DNA from: Anastatus disparis
Lineage: Eukaryota; Arthropoda; Insecta; Hymenoptera; Eupelmidae
Direction: 5' to 3'
DNA length: 64,000 nt
Assembly: GCA_017163975.1 (NCBI GenBank)
Contig: JAFFSR010000008.1
Span: 1,063,501-1,127,500, forward strand
Numbering within the stretch: the first letter of the stretch is position 1; each line of letters starts with the position of its first letter. A program made the position numbers and the translations under genes. Below are positions 59,472-64,000 of this stretch, one piece after another. Below the pieces are notes generated by a model. That model worked only from the letters and a program-made list of their open reading frames with translations. It searched no databases and was not told the origin of the DNA.

Positions 59472-59908
59472 TTAAGAGGCGGTCGGAACCAAATCGGTGA
59501 CTTGCGGTATATATCAAGTCAGCATTTTTCGCTTTATGATAATATTTTGTATATTTTTATGGCTTAAACTATTTCAAATTATTCTTCATATACATGACTA
59601 GAGGAAATGACTATATTTTTACTATATGAATAAGTAAATTAATTATTATAAGCATTTATTACAAATATCAAACTGACTTGACATATACCGCATGCAAAAA
59701 ACTGTCGTGTCGATTGTTAGGTGGCATTTTTCGCTTTATAACAATATTTTGTATATTTTTGTGGCTTTAACTATTTTAAATTATTCTTTATATACATGAC
59801 TAGAGAAAATGACTATATTTTTACCATATTAATAAATGAATAAATTATTATAAGCATTTATTACAAGCACCGAACTAAGTCACCGATTTGGTTCCGACCA
59901 CCCTTTAA
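59472..59908. mobile_element. TTAA-flanked MITE (piggyBac-like), family B copy 2
   Basis: 437 bp between and including TTAA at 59472-59475 and 59905-59908, the same length as copy 1 (38279-38715) and nearly the same sequence. The left end GAGGCGGTCGGAACCAAATC is intact; the right end is slightly mutated (CCGACCACCCTTTAA). It is inserted in the GTTTATGG satellite. Confidence 0.92.
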
Positions 59909-60659
59909 GGGTTATAGATTTATGGTTTATGGGTTTATGGTTTATGGATTTATAGTTTATGGGTTTATGGTTTATGGGTTTATGGTTTATGAGTTTATGG
60001 GTTCAAGGGTTAATGGTTTATAGGTTTATGGTTTATGGGATTATGGGTTTACGGGTTTATGGGTTTATTGTTCATGATTTTTGAGTTTAGGGTTTATAGA
60101 TTCATGGTTTCTGGGTTTATAGCTTATTAATTTATGTTTTCTGAATTTATATTTTATGGTTTATTATTTATGGATTTATGGGTCTATCAATTATAGTTCA
60201 TGCTTATGTTCAATGAGTTACTGGCTTATGGGTTTATGGTTTATGGTGTTATAGTTTATGGGCTTATGGTTTATGGGCTCATGATTTATGGGTTTATGGT
60301 TTATGGTTCATGGTTCTATGGTCTATGGTTTATGAGTTTATAAGTTTATATTCTATGGTTTATAAGTTTATGATTTATGGTTTATCGTTTATGGGTTAAT
60401 GGGTTTATCGATTATGGTTTTATGGTCTATGGTTTATATGTTTATGAGTTTATAGTATATAATTAATAAGTTTATGATTTCTGGTTAATTGTTTATGGGT
60501 TAATGGGTTTATCGATTATGGTTCACGGGTTTATAGTTCATGTGCTTATGTATTATGAGTTTCTGGTTTATGGGTTTATGGTTTATGGCCTTATGGTTTA
60601 TGGATTAAACGGGTTTATGGTTTATGGGTTTATGGTTCATGGTTAATGGTTTATGGGTT

Positions 60660-61795
60660 TATGGTTTATGGGTTTATGGTTAATGGGTTTATGGTTTATG
60701 GGATTATGATTTATGGGTTTATAGTTTATGGTTAGTAGGTTTATGGGTTTATGGTTTATGGTTTATGGGTTTATAGTTTATGGGCTTATGGTTTATGGGT
60801 GTATGGTTTCTGGTTTATGAATTTATGATTTATGGGTTTGTGGTTTATGAGTTAATGGTTTATAGGTTTGTGGCTTATGGTTTATTGGTTTATGGTTTAT
60901 AAGTTTATGGTTTATGGGTTTATTGTTTATAGGTTAATGGTTTATGGATTTACGGTTCATGGGTTTATGGTTTATGGGTTTATGGTTTATGGGTTTATGG
61001 TATATGGGTTTATGGTTTATGGTTTATGGGCTTATGGCTTAGGATTTATGGGTTTATGGTTTATGGGTTTATTGTTTATGGGTTTATGGTTTGTGAGTTT
61101 ATGATTTATGGGTTTATGTTTTACGGGTTTATAGTTTATGGGTTTATGGTTAATGGGTTTATAGTTTATGAGTTTATGGTTCATGGGTTTATAGTTTATG
61201 GGTTTATGGTTCATGAGTTTATGGTTTATGGGTTTATGGTTTATGGGTTTATGGTTTATGGGTTTATGGTTTATGGGATTATGATTTATGGGTTTATAGT
61301 TTATGGTTAGTAGGTTTATGGGTTTATGGTTTATGGTTTATGGGTTTATAGTTTATGGGCTTATGGTTTATGGGTGTATGGTTTCTGGTTTATGAATTTA
61401 TGATTTATGGGTTTGTGGTTTATGAGTTAATGGTTTATAGGTTTGTGGCTTATGGTTTATTGGTTTATGGTTTATAAGTTTATGGTTTATGGGTTTATTG
61501 TTTATAGGTTAATGGTTTATGGATTTACGGTTCATGGGTTTATGGTTTATGGGTTTATGGTTTATGGGTTTATGGTATATGGGTTTATGGTTTATGGTTT
61601 ATGGGCTTATGGCTTAGGATTTATGGGTTTATGGTTTATGGGTTTATTGTTTATGGGTTTATGGTTTGTGAGTTTATGATTTATGGGTTTATGTTTTACG
61701 GGTTTATAGTTTATGGGTTTATGGTTAATGGGTTTATAGTTTATGAGTTTATGGTTCATGGGTTTATAGTTTATGGGTTTATGGTTCATGAGTAT
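60660..61795 (+). repeat. Recent 575-bp tandem duplication in the satellite
   Basis: The variant pattern from 60690 to about 61209 is repeated at an offset of exactly 575 bp (for example GGATTATGATTTATGGG at 60701 and 61276). Almost no differences are seen. Confidence 0.9.
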
Positions 61796-62705
61796 ATGGT
61801 TTATGGGTTTATGGTTCATGGGTTTCTGGTTTATGGGTTTATGGTTTATTAGTTTATGATTTATGGGTTTATGGCTTGTGAGTTCATGGTTAATGGGCTT
61901 ATGGTTTGTAGGTTTATAGTTTATAGGTTTATGGTTTATGATTTATGGGTTTATGATTTATGGGTTTATGGTTTATGGATTTATCGTTTATGCGTTTATG
62001 ATTTATGGGTTTACGGTTCATGGGTTTATGGTGTATGCGTTTATAATTTATGAGTTTATGGTTTATGGTTTATGGATTTATGGTTTATAGGTTCATGGTT
62101 TATAGGCTTATGAATTATTGTTAATGGTTTTATGGGTGTATCGATTATGGTTCATGGGTTGACGATTCATGTGTTGATATTTTATGAGTTGACGATTTAT
62201 ACGTTTATAGTTTATGAGCTAATGGTTAAGGGATTAACAGGGTTCATTGCTTATAGTGTTTTGATTTATATGCTTACGTCTTATGGACTCATAATTTATG
62301 GGTTCATGGTTTAAGAGTTTTTAGTTTATGGGATCATGGATTCTGTGATTATAAGGTATGGGTTTTTGGTTCATAAGTCAATGTCTTTTGAATTTATGGT
62401 TCACTAGTTTATAGTTCACGGGTTCGTAGCTTATGCTTTATGGGTTTAAGAGTCATAAGTTTATGGTTTATACATTGTTAGTTGATAATTTATTAGTCAA
62501 AGAGTTTTGGGGCAATGGGTTTTTGGTTCATGGTTTTATGGTGTAAGGATTTATGATTGATGGGTGTATTGTTTATGGGCTTATGATTCATAAGTATAAG
62601 TATCTATAGAATCATGAGTTTATTGTTGGTGGTTTCTGGATTTATGCTTCATAAATTTACGATTTATTGGTTTATGCTTTTATAGTTTGAAGGTTCATAG
62701 ATTTA

Positions 62706-64000
62706 TAGTCGATAAACCAGAAACTTATCAACCATAAAATTCTACACTCATAAAATATAAATCATAAACTTATAAACGATAACCTATAGATCATTAACCA
62801 TAAACCTATAAATTATGACCCATAAATTTATAAACTATGAACACATAAACTATGAGCTATAAACCATAAACCCATAACCCGCAAACCATTAACCATGAAT
62901 CGATGAACTAAAAAACCAAATAACATAAATCTATAAACCATTAACTTATACACTATAAACCCATATTCCACAAACCCATAAGTCTATGAATCATAAACCT
63001 TTGAATCAGAAGCATATAAACTATAAACCCATAAGGTATAAACCATAAACCATGAACCATAAACCCATGAACGATAGGACCACAAACCATAAACCCATAA
63101 ACTATAAACTCATAAACTCATAAGCCCAAAACCCATAAACCATAAACTCATTAACCATAAACCCATGAACCATCATTCCGAAAACCATGAACCCTATAAC
63201 GATAAGCTTATGAACCATAAACCCATAAAAAATTAACCCATAAATCATAAACCATAAACCCATGAATATTAATAACGTACACCGTTAACCAATGATCTAT
63301 AAACATATAAACTATGAACGCATAAACGAATGGACCATGAACCCATAAACCCGCAAACAGTGGACCCATAAATTATAAACCATAAACCATAAACCTATAG
63401 ACCATAAACTCATAATCCATAAACAAATTAACCATAAACCTATAAATATGCTTATGAACCATTAACTTATGAACTATAAACCATATACCATGAACCCATG
63501 GACTATAAACCATAAACAAATAGAGCCATGAAACATAAACCCGTAATCCATAAGACCATAAACCAATATATCATAAACCCATGAGTCATAACACTATAAA
63601 CCATGAACCCGTTTAATCTATAAACAATGAGCCCATAAACCATAAACCCATAGACCAGAAACTCATAAAAGATAAACCAATAAACCATTAACCACGAACC
63701 CATGAACCATTAACGCATAAACTATAGACTCATAAACCATAAACCCAAAAACCACAAACCCATAACCTATAAATCGATAAAACATAAACCCATAAACCAT
63801 GCTCCCATAAACCATAAACCCATAAACCATAACATCATAAACCAAAAACCCGTTTAATCCAGAAAACAATAGGCCCATAATCCATAAACCCATAAACTAT
63901 AAAATATAATCCCATAAATTATAAACTAATAAACCATTGACCCATAAATCATATACTCATTAACCATACACCCATAAACCATTAACCTATAAACCATAAA
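62706..64000 (-). repeat. GTTTATGG satellite, inverted orientation (CCATAAAC)
   Basis: From about 62706 to the window end the units read AACCATAAACCCATAAA, the complement of the preceding array. It continues past the window edge. Confidence 0.93.

Larger units (their letters stand above)
59394..62705 (+). repeat. GTTTATGG satellite, plus orientation
   Basis: Alternating 7- and 8-bp units (TTTATGG, GTTTATGG, TTTATGGG) with point variants, most regular at 60640-61900 and decaying from 62140 to 62700. The many Met/Val/Tyr/Gly/Phe-rich ORFs (and the Asn/His/Lys/Pro-rich reverse ones) simply translate the repeat. Confidence 0.95.

Noticed and set aside
60868..63893. Many open frames encoding MVYGF-rich or NHKPI-rich proteins
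   Set aside because: Direct translations of the GTTTATGG satellite; frames open on both strands for compositional reasons.
59394..64000. Telomeric repeat
   Set aside because: The unit is GTTTATGG with variants, not TTAGG; the array is heterogeneous and changes strand, which telomeres do not.

Overview
This is AT-rich eukaryotic DNA, most likely from an arthropod and probably an insect. There are no bacterial operons, no rRNA or tRNA gene I can recognise, and no intact host gene. Evidence for the assignment: mariner/IS630-type, Ty3/gypsy, CR1/Jockey-like LINE and Helitron coding remnants, TTAA- and TA-flanked short inverted-repeat elements, and long simple-sequence tracts. AT-rich parasitoid wasps would fit, but the species cannot be fixed from the sequence alone. 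Every transposon gene seen is broken by stops, frameshifts or deletions, so the window is a nested graveyard of mobile elements.

Layout. 1-3600: AT-rich sequence with one foldback palindrome (171-914) and half of another foldback element (1850-2229). 3600-9150: two copies of a microsatellite-bearing repeat. The first was split by a 2.8-kb DD41D mariner-like transposon (3711-6536); the second keeps the unoccupied site. 9153-10500: foldback elements and a GA-tailed block. 11671-19712: a degenerate plus-strand Ty3/gypsy element (gypsy-1) with two LTRs, a gag and a pol; its leader carries two nested inverted-repeat elements. 19713-23995: a minus-strand LINE whose ORF1 has a PHD-like finger. 24022-54120: two LTR copies that I infer belong to one minus-strand Ty3/gypsy element (gypsy-2). 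Its gag-PR-RT-RH-IN lies at 45227-49679 and a separate integrase tail lies at 26245-26560. In between are a minus-strand Helitron (RepHel pseudogene plus an upstream Ulp1-like protease pseudogene, 28620-34560), foldback elements, a GGAATATTCC-rich repeat with a 150-bp tandem array, and a 2-kb element with ~440-bp TIRs and an unrecognised ORF.

54121-56100 holds a short gypsy-1 LTR fragment, small tandem repeats and a less AT-rich island (about 55200-56100). That island contains an ATG closely followed by a consensus splice donor and is the only candidate for host-gene sequence. 57038-59092 has a TA-flanked foldback element and a fragment of a transposon-associated protein. From about 59394 to the end is a GTTTATGG-type satellite whose strand orientation flips near 62706. 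It contains a recent 575-bp tandem duplication and a second copy of a TTAA-flanked MITE also found at 38279.

The parts do not work together as one pathway. Their value is the relative history they record: filled and empty sites, nesting order, and matched family members inside one window.
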